64,000 nt of DNA from Secundilactobacillus silagincola (GTDB lineage Bacteria; Bacillota; Bacilli; Lactobacillales; Lactobacillaceae): positions 49,226 through 113,225 of the forward strand of contig NZ_BCMJ01000008.1 in NCBI RefSeq assembly GCF_002583405.1, read 5' to 3'. Below the pieces are notes generated by a model. That model was not told the origin of the DNA, did no database searches, and saw only the letters and a list, made by a program, of their open reading frames with translations. This document shows, in pieces, positions 9,565-18,468 of the stretch. Both the position numbers and the translations under genes were made by a program. Numbering within the stretch: the first letter of the stretch is position 1; every line of letters begins with the position of its first letter.

Positions 9565-9975
9565 TTATTCTTTCCAGTCAACTCCGGCTTTAAGGCCCAA
9601 ATCTTCCTTGATTTTAGTGGTTGAAATGCCCTCTGTCCGAGGTAAGTAAATTACTTGACAATAGTCTTTCAAGAAATCAAACTTACCCTTCCAGTCATCG
9701 CCCATAACAAAGATATCAATGTCGTTTTCTTGAACGTCTTTGATCTTTTGATCCCAATTTTTTTCGGGAATGACTTCATCCACATACCGGATAGCTTCTA
9801 GAATATATTTACGATCTTCATATGATGTATATGCTTTTTTACCTTTAACCGCATTAAACTCGTCTGATGATAAACATACTGTTAAATGATCACCAAGAGC
9901 TGCTGCCCGCTTTAAGAGTCGTACATGTCCCTTATGCAATAAATCAAAGGTGCCATACGTAATTACTTTTTTCAT
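9565..9975 (-). CDS. tagD: Glycerol-3-phosphate cytidylyltransferase
   Basis: Makes CDP-glycerol from CTP and sn-glycerol 3-phosphate, the donor for teichoic acid backbone synthesis. This 136-residue cytosolic protein has the nucleotidyltransferase signature GTFDLLHKGHVRLLKRA (HxGH) at residues 8-24, RYVDEV in the middle and the C-terminal EGISTTKIK. Length and motifs match TagD/TarD. Downstream are the orphan and TagF-like genes, past a hairpin. Confidence 0.96.
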   Translation of the reverse strand: MKKVITYGTFDLLHKGHVRLLKRAAALGDHLTVCLSSDEFNAVKGKKAYTSYEDRKYILEAIRYVDEVIPEKNWDQKIKDVQENDIDIFVMGDDWKGKFDFLKDYCQVIYLPRTEGISTTKIKEDLGLKAGVDWKE

Positions 9976-10094
9976 TTAAATCTCCTGCTTAACTATGAAT
10001 TTAAATCACTGTATCCTAACTCGACTATAATATCATAAATTCTAACACAACCCAACAGGCCTTCAACGAATTATCGCTTGATTTAACTAAACGT

Positions 10095-11246
10095 TTAAGT
10101 TCCGGATGGCGGTTGTCCTGAACTTTCATCCCGACGTTCGCTTTGCAGCTGCCAAATATGGTAAATGTTTTCGACGATCACTTTGACCACAGCGTATAGT
10201 GGCACCCCTAAGATCATGCCCATCAAACCGGCAATATTGCCAGCAACCATCAAAATAACAATAATCGTCAGCGGATGAATTTTGAGCGTACGGCCAATTA
10301 CGTTGGGATAGACCAGATTACCATCAACCTGCTGAACGATAACGGTGACGACCAATACTGAGATCACTTCAACTAAACCAGAGCCAATGGCAACGATGAC
10401 AGCAGGCAAAACACCAATATAGGGTCCAACGTACGGAATAATGTTGCACATACCAGCAAAAATACCAAGTAGTAAACCGTACTTAAGTCCCACTAGACTA
10501 AAACCGATGGAGGTAAACGTCATAACAAACAAGCATTCAATCACTTGTCCGCCGATATAGCGAGATAGTGTCTGACTCATTTGCGTCAAAATATCCATCG
10601 TTTGATCAGCGTGTTTATTAGGCAACATCCGTCTCAAAGCAGGCATCAATTTTTGACCGTCCTTCAACATATAAAACAGCATCACTGGCACGGTCACCGC
10701 TAAAATCGTCACACTGGTCGCCATGCCAATCACGGTACCAACACTGTTAGTTAACCCCGTCATAAAGGTTTTCGCGTAATTGGACAGACCGTGTTCCAAC
10801 TGCGCAGCATAGGATTTAAAATCCACGTTTTTTAACCAGTCGTACTGACTTAAACGTCGATTCAAACCATTCAGCATGTCCTGGATAAGTTGCACGATGT
10901 GGGGCACGTTATTAACCAAGGTGGCAACTTGTTGAATCAGCTTTGGTACTAACCAGAATAACCCACCAGCTAAAATGCCAAACAACGCTAAGAACAAAAC
11001 GGCAACCGACCACGTTCGGTTAAGACGGAAACGGCCAATTTTGACCTTTTGCAGCAGCTTAACGATTGGATTCAGCATGTAATAAAGAATTCCGGCGAGT
11101 AGGATCGGCATAAAAATAGTTCTAAAAAAAGTCCCAATGGGAGCAAACAGAAAGCCCAATTTGGTACAGACCCAAATTAAAGTAGCCACAATGAGAATTT
11201 CCAGTGACCAAAAGAGTAACTTAGACCGCTGTATTTGATTGAACAT
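10095..11246 (-). CDS. AI-2E family membrane transporter
   Basis: A 383-residue polytopic protein of the PF01594 family (YdbI/TqsA type), with two N-terminal helices, a soluble section (about 100-170) and a C-terminal bundle including the family-typical VGPYIGVLPAVIVAI and IGRTLKIHPLTIIVILMVAG. Members export small molecules or sodium, and the name from autoinducer-2 is historical, so the substrate is unknown. It starts at an ATG after AAAGGGGG. It follows ntdP past a terminator. Confidence 0.9.
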   Translation of the reverse strand: MFNQIQRSKLLFWSLEILIVATLIWVCTKLGFLFAPIGTFFRTIFMPILLAGILYYMLNPIVKLLQKVKIGRFRLNRTWSVAVLFLALFGILAGGLFWLVPKLIQQVATLVNNVPHIVQLIQDMLNGLNRRLSQYDWLKNVDFKSYAAQLEHGLSNYAKTFMTGLTNSVGTVIGMATSVTILAVTVPVMLFYMLKDGQKLMPALRRMLPNKHADQTMDILTQMSQTLSRYIGGQVIECLFVMTFTSIGFSLVGLKYGLLLGIFAGMCNIIPYVGPYIGVLPAVIVAIGSGLVEVISVLVVTVIVQQVDGNLVYPNVIGRTLKIHPLTIIVILMVAGNIAGLMGMILGVPLYAVVKVIVENIYHIWQLQSERRDESSGQPPSGT

Positions 11247-11277
11247 CCGAATACCCCCTTTCTTATATTACATATTC

Positions 11278-11313
11278 AAAAAGCGAGGTCAGCTTGTTCA
11301 GCTAACCTCGCTT
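11278..11313 (-). terminator. Terminator of ntdP
   Basis: Arms AAAGCGAGGT and ACCTCGCTTT with inner AGCT pairs, followed on the minus strand by a T-run. Confidence 0.88.
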
Positions 11314-11330
11314 TGATTTAAGCAGCCCCA

Positions 11331-11879
11331 TTACTTGTGACGGGAAAGCTCGAGATAGCGTGAGTACCATAGATCAACGTATTCTTTCGAGAACGGACCC
11401 TTACGATTATTGATCCAGTCGACCAAAATCAAAACGTTCGCTTTCAAAATCTTGTCAATTTCAGGCGGATACTGCCAGCGACGACTGAACATCTCGTACT
11501 CGTCAATATCAAGCAACCGTTTTTCTCCATCAGGAAAAACCTTCACATCTAAATCATAATCTATATACTTTAATGCTTCCTTATCTAAGACATAGGGTGT
11601 TGCAAGATTGCAATAGTAAGAAACCCCATTATCCCGAATCATTGCGACAACATTAAACCAATAGTGCTTATGAAAAAAAACAATTGCTGGTTCACGAGTG
11701 ACCCATCGTCGCCCATCGTCTTCAATCACCAATGTATGGTCATTGCAGCCAATCAGGGCATTTTCGCTTGTTTTAAGTACCATCGTATCGCGCCAAGTTC
11801 GATGCAAACTTCCGTCGTGCTTATAGCTTTTGATCGTAATGAAGTCGCCTTCTTTAGGTCCTCTAGCTTCGCGCGCCAT
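11331..11879 (-). CDS. ntdP: Nucleoside tri-/diphosphatase, DUF402 family
   Basis: Hydrolyses nucleoside tri- and diphosphates; homologues in staphylococci and bacilli are about 180 residues, as here (182). Visible family features include [15 protein letters not shown] near the N-terminus, [34 protein letters not shown] and the acidic metal-site stretch [13 protein letters not shown]. The gene is monocistronic, with a promoter at 11932-11960 and a terminator at 11278-11313. Confidence 0.9.
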   Translation of the reverse strand: MAREARGPKEGDFITIKSYKHDGSLHRTWRDTMVLKTSENALIGCNDHTLVIEDDGRRWVTREPAIVFFHKHYWFNVVAMIRDNGVSYYCNLATPYVLDKEALKYIDYDLDVKVFPDGEKRLLDIDEYEMFSRRWQYPPEIDKILKANVLILVDWINNRKGPFSKEYVDLWYSRYLELSRHK

Positions 11880-11931
11880 ATTAAACCCTACTTTCCAAAG
11901 TGTCGGGTATGATTAATTAAATTCGCTTATC

Positions 11932-11960
11932 ATTATAGCAAACCCAATTCCTCAAAACAA
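11932..11960 (-). promoter_or_regulatory. Promoter of ntdP
   Basis: On the minus strand TTGTTT (11955-11960), a 17-bp spacer and a perfect TATAAT (11932-11937). Confidence 0.7.
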
Positions 11961-11972
11961 TGGCTAAACTCT

Positions 11973-12797
11973 CTAGGCCTCTTCTTCAATCTTTTGTTCA
12001 AGCCACTTGGCAATCAAATCACCATCGAAACCTTTCCGGTATAAAGCCTGCCGAAGTTTCATCTGCCGTTCCCGTTCAGGCTTGCTATGGTATCTGCGCC
12101 AAAGCTTTTCTGCTTGTACCGATAGCAGATCCAGCTCAGTTTCACTATCCATTTCAAAACTGGTTTCAGCCAGTGCTTGACCCACTAGATCAAAGGAAAA
12201 CCCCTTCTCAACCAATCGCTGTTGGACTTTTTGCCGCTGAATTTTAGGGGTCAGTTTTTGGTATTGCCGCTTTAACTTTTCAACTAGTTCGTAAAGTCGA
12301 TCTAGCTGTTCTTCGGGCTGGTAGTCTTCAGCTAAGGCATTATCAATCAGTTCGTCTTTCACGCCACGCTGTTTTAACTGCCGCCGAATTACGCTTGGTC
12401 CCTTGTCGCTAGTTCGCTTCATGGTTCGTACATAACTGTGGGCATAGTGACTGTCATCGAGCAGCTTATCGTCTATTAAACGTGCCATGACGGGAGCAAT
12501 CGTAGTCTCCGGCACCTCTTTTTTAACTAAATAGTCGCTCAATTCTTTTTCTGTCCGCTGCTGGTAGGATAAATAGTTCAGCGCTAATTCATAAGCTTTG
12601 GATTGATCATCCGCTGACTGCAAGGTAGCAATCAGTTCATCGGTAAGTTCAGTCCCCTTTAATAATCGATAGCGAATCAGCACATCTTCACTAACTGGAA
12701 AAGCATAACGACCATTCACATAAATGTTATAACGACCAGCCCGCTGTTGGGCCTCAATTTTGGTAATTTGCAACTTAGGTGACGATTCATCTGTCAA
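11973..12797 (-). CDS. recX: Regulatory protein RecX
   Basis: Small helical protein that modulates RecA filaments. The 274 residues hold the three-helix repeats typical of RecX, such as AYELALNYLSYQQRTEKELSDYL and IRRQLKQRGVKDELIDNAL. The start is TTG at 12797 preceded by GAGGGAG; all ATG or GTG triplets just upstream hit stops. The gene is divergent from the flavodoxin with a 70-bp gap. Confidence 0.92.
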   Translation of the reverse strand: MTDESSPKLQITKIEAQQRAGRYNIYVNGRYAFPVSEDVLIRYRLLKGTELTDELIATLQSADDQSKAYELALNYLSYQQRTEKELSDYLVKKEVPETTIAPVMARLIDDKLLDDSHYAHSYVRTMKRTSDKGPSVIRRQLKQRGVKDELIDNALAEDYQPEEQLDRLYELVEKLKRQYQKLTPKIQRQKVQQRLVEKGFSFDLVGQALAETSFEMDSETELDLLSVQAEKLWRRYHSKPERERQMKLRQALYRKGFDGDLIAKWLEQKIEEEA

Positions 12798-12867
12798 GTC
12801 ATTTCACACTCCCTCGCGATTTTGCTATACTGAAAGTAATTCATACTTAAGAATAGGGGCGACTTTA

Positions 12868-13314
12868 ATGGCAACTGCACACGTTGTGTTTGCAACCATC
12901 ACCGGGAATAACGAAGATATTGCCGATATTATTACTGAAAAATTAGAACAATTAGGTGTTGACGTCACGGAGTCTGAAATTTCGCAAACGGATGCTGATT
13001 CGTTTGAAGATGTCGATATCTGCGTGGTTTGTCCGTACACTTATGATGAAGGCGAACTGCCTGAAGAAGGGATGGACTTCTACGACGATCTGGACGATGT
13101 CGACTTGTCCGGTAAAGTTTACGGTGTAGCAGGCTCTGGTGACACCTTTTACGGTGATGACTTCTGCGTTGCCGTGGATGCTTTCGGTAAAAAACTCAAA
13201 GCTGCTGGCGCAACTCAAGGTGCAGACAACGTCAAAATTAACTTGGAACCTGAAGACGATGATATTGAAACTTTAGACGCCTTCGCTCAAAAGTTAGTCG
13301 ATCAAGCAAAATAA
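12868..13314 (+). CDS. Flavodoxin
   Basis: FMN-binding electron carrier of 148 residues. The phosphate-binding loop is TITGNNEDIA at residues 10-19, and the isoalloxazine-contacting regions are CPYTYDEGELPEEG and GSGDTFYGDDFC. The protein is strongly acidic, as flavodoxins are. The ATG at 12868 follows AGGGGCGA. Its stop codon directly abuts the stop of the convergent yihY gene, leaving no room for a separate terminator. Confidence 0.95.
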   Translation: MATAHVVFATITGNNEDIADIITEKLEQLGVDVTESEISQTDADSFEDVDICVVCPYTYDEGELPEEGMDFYDDLDDVDLSGKVYGVAGSGDTFYGDDFCVAVDAFGKKLKAAGATQGADNVKINLEPEDDDIETLDAFAQKLVDQAK

Positions 13315-14271
13315 TTATTTTTTCTTGTTGGAAGGCCGCTTCTTTTTCCCGTTTGAAGCCAACCTTCTTTTTGTTTGCCGTTTATTCTGCCGTTTATGGT
13401 GAGTGGTTCGTGCCTGATCCACGATGTTCTGCATGATATCAAGCTCTTCGATTTCACCCTGCCGCCATTCTTGCACACTAGCATTAATCACACCGCCAGC
13501 TAACAGAATGAAACCGGAGATATTCATCCAAATCAGTAGGATAATAAACGTTCCAATGGTCTGATAACCAGTAATATTGCGGGCAAAATAACGAATATAA
13601 ATTGAAAACCCTTGTGCCAGTAGTAACCAGCCAACAGTTGTCACAAACGCCCCAATCCAGACGTAGCGTAACTTTACCTTCGCTGACGGTACCACCATGT
13701 ATAGCAGGCCACTCAGTAAGAAAATAAATAGAAAGGATATCGGCCATCGTAAGCTGCCAACAAAGTCCGTGAAATGGTTGGAAAGATTAAACCACGGCTT
13801 TAAATAGCTGCCAAGCCACTCACTTAAACTAAATAAAATGGCAATGATGACGATTGAAATAATGGCTAGTAATATCAAAATAAAGGAAAAAAACCGACTA
13901 ATAATGGCGTTGGGCTGTTCAATCCCGTACGCCAAATTAATACTGCGCTGAAAAGCTGATACAGCGCGTCCTGCCGACCAAATCGTCACAACAATCCCTA
14001 ACGACAGCGTCCCCGTACTGCCCTGTTCCAGGAAGGAACGAATAATCGGTGCCAACGTTTGAAATACTGGCTCTGGCAATACCGGTTCGATGTACCGCAG
14101 CACACTGTTGGTATTAAAGTGCAAAAAAGCAATCAAGTTCCCAGCAATCAGTAAAATCGGGAAAATAGATAAAAGCGTATAATACGACAATACCGCTGCT
14201 GAATCGTTGACATTTGCATTGGAAAAGCGCCGTATAAGCAGCTTTACAAAGCCTTTAAATCCAGTTTGCAT
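13315..14271 (-). CDS. YihY/BrkB family membrane protein
   Basis: A 318-residue inner membrane protein of the YihY/UPF0761 family with six predicted helices and the family landmarks SYYTLLSIFPILL, TIWSAGRAVSAFQRSIN and the late GTFIILLIWMNISGFILLAG. The C-terminus is very basic (KRQNKRQTKRR and on). No firm biochemical role is known. It starts 10 bp after the wecB stop with a GTGAGG ribosome site, so the two form a transcription unit. Confidence 0.92.
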   Translation of the reverse strand: MQTGFKGFVKLLIRRFSNANVNDSAAVLSYYTLLSIFPILLIAGNLIAFLHFNTNSVLRYIEPVLPEPVFQTLAPIIRSFLEQGSTGTLSLGIVVTIWSAGRAVSAFQRSINLAYGIEQPNAIISRFFSFILILLAIISIVIIAILFSLSEWLGSYLKPWFNLSNHFTDFVGSLRWPISFLFIFLLSGLLYMVVPSAKVKLRYVWIGAFVTTVGWLLLAQGFSIYIRYFARNITGYQTIGTFIILLIWMNISGFILLAGGVINASVQEWRQGEIEELDIMQNIVDQARTTHHKRQNKRQTKRRLASNGKKKRPSNKKK

Positions 14272-14281
14272 GATCTTAACC

Positions 14282-15403
14282 TCACAGTTGTTGCTGATGT
14301 TCTTCGATAACTTTTAAGATTCGTTCTGAAGCATGACCATCACCGTACGGATTCTTGGCATCAGCCATCTGTCGGTAAGCCTGAGTATCCGTAAGCAAGG
14401 TTTCCATTGCCTCAGTCACTACCTCGGAATCAGTACCCACTAACTTTAACGTTCCTGCTTGAACACCTTCAGGGCGCTCCGTTTCGTCTCTGAGAACTAA
14501 TACTGGTTTACCCAGTGAAGGTGCCTCTTCCTGTACCCCACCAGAATCCGTCATAATTAAGTAGCTACGGGCTGCTAGATTGTGGAAATCCACTACGTCC
14601 AGAGGCTCAATCAAATGAATCCGTTCAGTATCACCAAGTTCCGCCTTGGCAATTTTTTGAACAGCTGGGCTCAAATGGACTGGGTAAACCAATTCGACGT
14701 CCGGATGAGCAGCCACTACTTTACGGATGGCGCGGAAAACCCGTTGCATGGGTTCCCCCTGATTTTCACGACGATGCATGGTCAGCAAAATAATACGGTG
14801 CTGATCGTCAATCTGGTCCAGTACGGCGTGGTGATAGTTTTCATCAACCGTTTGCTGGAGCGCATCGATCGCCGTGTTACCAGTAATAAAGATACGGTCA
14901 TCTGGGTGATTTTGTTTCAGCAAATTTTCCCGACTCAGAGACGTTGGCGCAAAGTAGTAATCACTCAAAATATCGGTCAGCTGACGGTTCATTTCCTCAG
15001 GATAAGGTGAATACTTGTCCCAAGTTCGTAAACCGGCTTCAACGTGCCCCAATGGCACCTGATGATAAAAAGCGCTGACGCTGGCAGCAAAAGTCGTTGT
15101 CGTGTCCCCGTGAACCAAGATGATGTCTGGCCTGACTTCATCGATGACGCTATCTAAGTGAATCAAAACCCGACTGGTGATCTGTGCCAACGTTTGGTTT
15201 GGTTTCATAATATTCAGGTCATAATCCGGTGTAATTTTAAAAATGTTTAAAACTTGGTCTAACATCTCCCTATGCTGGGCCGTCACAACCGTAATAGGTG
15301 TAAAATGGGTTGAATCTTGTTGCATCCTTAATACTATTGGTGCCATCTTAATGGCCTCTGGCCGGGTACCAAAAACTGTCATTACTTTAATTGGTTTCGT
15401 CAT
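14282..15403 (-). CDS. wecB: UDP-N-acetylglucosamine 2-epimerase (non-hydrolysing)
   Basis: Interconverts UDP-GlcNAc and UDP-ManNAc, the latter being needed for the teichoic acid linkage unit (called mnaA in bacilli). The 373 residues contain FGTRPEAIKMAP at the N-terminus, HGDTTTTFA and HVEAGLRTWDKYSPYPEEMNRQ in the active site region, and TDSGGVQEEAPSLGKPVL plus RDETERPEG in the UDP site. The ATG is preceded by GGGAG. It is followed by yihY. It fits the TagD/TagF genes a few kilobases away. Confidence 0.95.
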   Translation of the reverse strand: MTKPIKVMTVFGTRPEAIKMAPIVLRMQQDSTHFTPITVVTAQHREMLDQVLNIFKITPDYDLNIMKPNQTLAQITSRVLIHLDSVIDEVRPDIILVHGDTTTTFAASVSAFYHQVPLGHVEAGLRTWDKYSPYPEEMNRQLTDILSDYYFAPTSLSRENLLKQNHPDDRIFITGNTAIDALQQTVDENYHHAVLDQIDDQHRIILLTMHRRENQGEPMQRVFRAIRKVVAAHPDVELVYPVHLSPAVQKIAKAELGDTERIHLIEPLDVVDFHNLAARSYLIMTDSGGVQEEAPSLGKPVLVLRDETERPEGVQAGTLKLVGTDSEVVTEAMETLLTDTQAYRQMADAKNPYGDGHASERILKVIEEHQQQL

Positions 15404-15561
15404 TTTAATACTCCCAGGTGATGAATTTAGGTTTCATTCAGTCTCAATTTTGAATTGAATCAACGCCTATAATTGTACCAGAACCCTTGTTCTAGAGATA
15501 CAATTCTACACAATTTTACACGCTAAACACATTATTCACAGAAAATTAATCTTTTTTAACT

Positions 15562-15589
15562 TTGTTATTACACCTATTTGCCTTATGAT
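15562..15589 (+). promoter_or_regulatory. Candidate promoter of the GT2-GtrA pair
   Basis: TTGTTA (15562-15567), a 16-bp spacer and TATGAT (15584-15589), upstream of the glycosyltransferase gene in the gap shared with wecB. Confidence 0.5.
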
Positions 15590-15624
15590 AGAATTTAAGC
15601 CTAAGAAGGGAAGGTTGGATATCT

Positions 15625-16566
15625 ATGCGTACCCTCAGCCTGATTGTGCCCTGTTATAACGAACAGGAATCGATCAACATTTTTTATGATGCTGTCGCTA
15701 AAGTATTTGACACCATCAACGAAACATCTGAGCGCTATCAGCCAGAATATTTATTTGTTAACGATGGCTCTAGCGACAAAACTTTGCCAATTTTAAAGGA
15801 ATTACAAAAGCAACATCCTGATACTGTTCATTATTTATCGTTCTCCCGCAATTTTGGGAAAGAATCCGCTCTTGCTTGCGGACTAGATGCCTCAACTGGC
15901 GATTTAATTGCCGTAATGGACGTTGATTTACAAGATCCGCCCGAATTACTGCCAAAAATGATCGATTTGATTGAAAATGACGGTTACGATTGTGTCGGCA
16001 CGATTCAAGAAGAACGTCGCGGACAAGGCCGGATTCGTGCCTATCTATCCACCAAATTCTACCACGTGATCGATGCCATTTCGCAGGTTCAGATCGAACC
16101 TAACGCGCGTGATTATCGTTTGATGACCCGTGAAATGGTTGATACGATCACTTCGTTACCCGAATATAACCGGTTCTCTAAGGGGATTTTTGCTTGGGTC
16201 GGTTTTAACACAACCTACCTTAAATACGAAAGCCAGCCCCGCGCAGCTGGTACCTCACACTGGTCATTTATGCAATTAGTCAACTACGCGATCGATGGGA
16301 TCGTTGACTTTTCGGATGCACCACTAAAGATTGCTACCTGGGTTGGTGGTATTTCTTGTGTTTTAGCAGTCTGCGGTTTTATTTTCGTTATCGTGCGCGC
16401 ACTCATGGTGGGTGACGCGGTTGCTGGCTGGCCATCAATGGTTTCCATTATCCTGTTACTTGGTGGTATTCAGCTATTCAGTTTGGGAATTTTGGGCGAG
16501 TATATCGGTAAAATATACCTCGAAACCAAACACCGGCCAAAGTATATCGTGCAAGAAAAAAAGTAG
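15625..16566 (+). CDS. GtrB-like polyprenyl-phosphate glycosyltransferase (GT2)
   Basis: Transfers a sugar, probably glucose or GlcNAc, from a UDP-sugar to undecaprenyl phosphate on the inner membrane face. The GT2 domain fills residues 1-~220, with LIVPCYNEQESI, VNDGSSDKT and the metal site DVDLQDPPEL. Two C-terminal membrane helices (about 230-255 and 268-290) end the protein, as in CsbB/GtrB/YkcC. Fifteen bases later comes a GtrA-type flippase, so the pair should decorate a surface polymer such as teichoic acid. No third, polymer-specific transferase is adjacent. Confidence 0.92.
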   Translation: MRTLSLIVPCYNEQESINIFYDAVAKVFDTINETSERYQPEYLFVNDGSSDKTLPILKELQKQHPDTVHYLSFSRNFGKESALACGLDASTGDLIAVMDVDLQDPPELLPKMIDLIENDGYDCVGTIQEERRGQGRIRAYLSTKFYHVIDAISQVQIEPNARDYRLMTREMVDTITSLPEYNRFSKGIFAWVGFNTTYLKYESQPRAAGTSHWSFMQLVNYAIDGIVDFSDAPLKIATWVGGISCVLAVCGFIFVIVRALMVGDAVAGWPSMVSIILLLGGIQLFSLGILGEYIGKIYLETKHRPKYIVQEKK

Positions 16567-16581
16567 AACAAGGAAACTAAT

Positions 16582-16986
16582 ATGCATACCTTATGGCAAT
16601 TATTTAAAAAATACGAGTCAGTAATCAGCTATTTATTTTTCGGTGGGTTAACCACTTTGATCAACATTGGCGTGTTTGACTGGCTGAACCATTCCATGAA
16701 TTATCAAATTGCGAACGTGCTGGCTTGGCTAGCTTCCGTAATTTTCGCCTTCATCACTAATAAGTTATGGGTCTTCAACTCCAAGTCGATGGCTTGGAAG
16801 ACCTTCTTATGGGAAACAGCGACCTTCTTTTTCTTCCGCCTGCTTTCACTGGCGGTGGATCAGTTGATCATGTATGTGGGAATCTCACTGCTTTCAGGAA
16901 ATCCTCTAATTGTTAAAATTATTGATAACGTGATCGTGGTGATTCTGAACTACTTCTTCTCAAAGTGGATTATCTTTAAAAAATAA
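16582..16986 (+). CDS. GtrA family membrane protein
   Basis: A 134-residue protein with four membrane helices and the family landmarks YLFFGGLTTLINIGVFDWL and FAFITNKLWVF. GtrA proteins are thought to flip undecaprenyl-phosphate sugars made by the GtrB-type enzyme, here encoded directly upstream. An AAGGAAA site lies before the ATG, and the gene ends at the terminator 16987-17034. Confidence 0.9.
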   Translation: MHTLWQLFKKYESVISYLFFGGLTTLINIGVFDWLNHSMNYQIANVLAWLASVIFAFITNKLWVFNSKSMAWKTFLWETATFFFFRLLSLAVDQLIMYVGISLLSGNPLIVKIIDNVIVVILNYFFSKWIIFKK

Positions 16987-17034
16987 AAACAACCTGAGCA
17001 ATCAGTCCTTTGACTGGTTACTCAGGTTGTTTTT
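16987..17034. terminator. Bidirectional terminator between gtrA and marR
   Basis: Arms AACAACCTGAG and CTCAGGTTGTT with an inner CAGTC/GACTG stem, flanked by A- and T-runs. Confidence 0.92.
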
Positions 17035-17043
17035 ACGTCTGCA

Positions 17044-17517
17044 TTAATGGCTGTGTTGCAAATCTTGCAGAAACGTTGCAATCAAACTCAACTGATCAGG
17101 CGTATACCGATCAACTAATTCCTGATGCTGTTTATCCAGCAGTTCGTTCAGCTGATTTTGAACAGTAACCACCTTCGTACCGACTTTAGTTGGCTGATAA
17201 ACTGCCTTACGCTGTTCTGGCGCTGATTTGGTGACAAAGCCCAACCGCGAAAGTTTATTCATATTTTTGGCAATCACCCCAAAACTCAGATCCATAGCCT
17301 CAACCAATTGATCTTCAGACACCGGTGCCAAGTCCACTACTTGTTGCAAAAGTTTCAGGCTCAGGGTCGATAATTGCGAGATGGCATATTGCAGATCCCG
17401 ATTGGGAATATGCAGTTGAAGCCATTGCCGCTCGAAATTATTATCCTGAGCACGGGTATTCATAATGTCGATCAGTGAATTTTCGATGTGGCGTTTATAA
17501 AAATCTAATTTATCCAA
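17044..17517 (-). CDS. MarR family transcriptional regulator
   Basis: A 157-residue winged-helix repressor. The recognition helix region is EDQLVEAMDLSFGVIAKNMNKLSRLGFV, followed by the wing with RKAVYQPTKVG. It is divergent from the UspA gene, which is the natural candidate target besides itself. The start is TTG at 17517 after GAGGG at good spacing. The ligand is unknown. Confidence 0.88.
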   Translation of the reverse strand: MDKLDFYKRHIENSLIDIMNTRAQDNNFERQWLQLHIPNRDLQYAISQLSTLSLKLLQQVVDLAPVSEDQLVEAMDLSFGVIAKNMNKLSRLGFVTKSAPEQRKAVYQPTKVGTKVVTVQNQLNELLDKQHQELVDRYTPDQLSLIATFLQDLQHSH

Positions 17518-17580
17518 AGTACATCCCTCGTTTTTCTGTCAAAAAAACTATATCATAATTTAGTGAACTGAGAAAGCGGT

Positions 17581-17609
17581 TTGACACTAACGTCACCCAA
17601 TATTATGAG
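17581..17609 (+). promoter_or_regulatory. Candidate promoter of the UspA gene
   Basis: TTGACA (17581-17586), a 17-bp spacer and TATGAG (17604-17609) in the marR-uspA divergent gap. Confidence 0.5.
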
Positions 17610-17711
17610 TTAAAATCCACGTGACAAAACAAGGCATAAAAGACTTGAAACCACTTTCAAAATGCTTCACAATGATGGTGAGCTAATAATTATCGAAAGA
17701 GAGCTGATAGT

Positions 17712-18164
17712 ATGTACAATCACATTGTTGTACCACTTGATGGTAGTCATAATTCTAAATTAGCGTTGTCTGAAGCACTAAAATTGGTTAAGCAATTCAA
17801 CGCTGAGCTGACCATTGTAAACGTTGCAGACGATAAACGCTTGATTTATACAGTTACGGGAACGGGTATTGCGAATACTGGCGGTTATTATAAAGAATTG
17901 AACGAACGTGCAACCGCGATTCTGGCTGAAGGTCAAAAACTGGCTGAAGATGCCGGTGTCACCCCTAAGACTGAAGTTCTCCATGGCAGTCCTAAACAAG
18001 TCATTGCCGTCGAATACCCAGAAACGCATGACGTTGATTTAATTGTGATGGGCAAATCGGGTACTGATGCCATTGATCGCTTGCTGGTTGGTTCTACCAC
18101 GGCTGCAGTGGTTCGTAACGCCCTGACCAACGTGCTGGTTATCGCCGAGCCCACAAATAGCTAA
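17712..18164 (+). CDS. Universal stress protein, UspA family
   Basis: A 150-residue cytosolic stress protein with a Rossmann-like alpha/beta fold. It begins YNHIVVPLDGSHNSKLAL, and the ATP-binding G-2x-G-9x-G-S/T motif is GKSGTDAIDRLLVGSTTAAVV (residues ~115-135), so it is the nucleotide-binding type. It is divergent from the MarR gene. GAGAG precedes the ATG. Confidence 0.93.
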   Translation: MYNHIVVPLDGSHNSKLALSEALKLVKQFNAELTIVNVADDKRLIYTVTGTGIANTGGYYKELNERATAILAEGQKLAEDAGVTPKTEVLHGSPKQVIAVEYPETHDVDLIVMGKSGTDAIDRLLVGSTTAAVVRNALTNVLVIAEPTNS

Positions 18165-18221
18165 TAATAACTAGCCTTTACAACAACTCCAATCCATGAG
18201 AAGATATTCAGTGTGCTTTTT

Positions 18222-18294
18222 GGCCCCATAGCACAACTGGATAGGGCACCCGCCTCCTAAGCGGCTGATCCCGGTTCGAGTCCGGGTGGGGTCA
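18222..18294 (+). tRNA. tRNA-Arg (anticodon CCT)
   Basis: A 73-nt cloverleaf. The acceptor stem GGCCCCA pairs with TGGGGTC, the anticodon loop is CTCCTAA with T33 and anticodon CCT (reads AGG), and the T arm CCCGG-TTCGAGT-CCGGG is perfect. Discriminator A, CCA not encoded. A terminator follows. Confidence 0.96.
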
Positions 18295-18318
18295 TTATTT
18301 TAATATCTGATTCATTCT

Positions 18319-18354
18319 AAATCCTTCTTAATCATTGATGTAGAAGGATTTTTT
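18319..18354 (+). terminator. Terminator of tRNA-Arg
   Basis: AAATCCTTCT and AGAAGGATTT arms followed by a T-run. Confidence 0.85.
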
Positions 18355-18436
18355 ATTTCTCTTAAATGACGAAAAACGGCTAAAAATAATATTCCGTCTA
18401 CGTCTCAGCGTATTTTAAGCAATAGTTCAATTATGA

Positions 18437-18442
18437 TATAAT
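18437..18442 (+). promoter_or_regulatory. Perfect -10 box before the secreted orphan
   Basis: TATAAT 27 bp before the start codon. The matching -35 position (TTTAAG at 18414) is poor. Confidence 0.45.
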
Positions 18443-18468
18443 TACACTATCCTAAGGGGGAAAATACA

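Noticed and set aside
13300..13330. Lost gene or terminator between flavodoxin and yihY
   Set aside because: The two stop codons simply abut; both proteins are full length.
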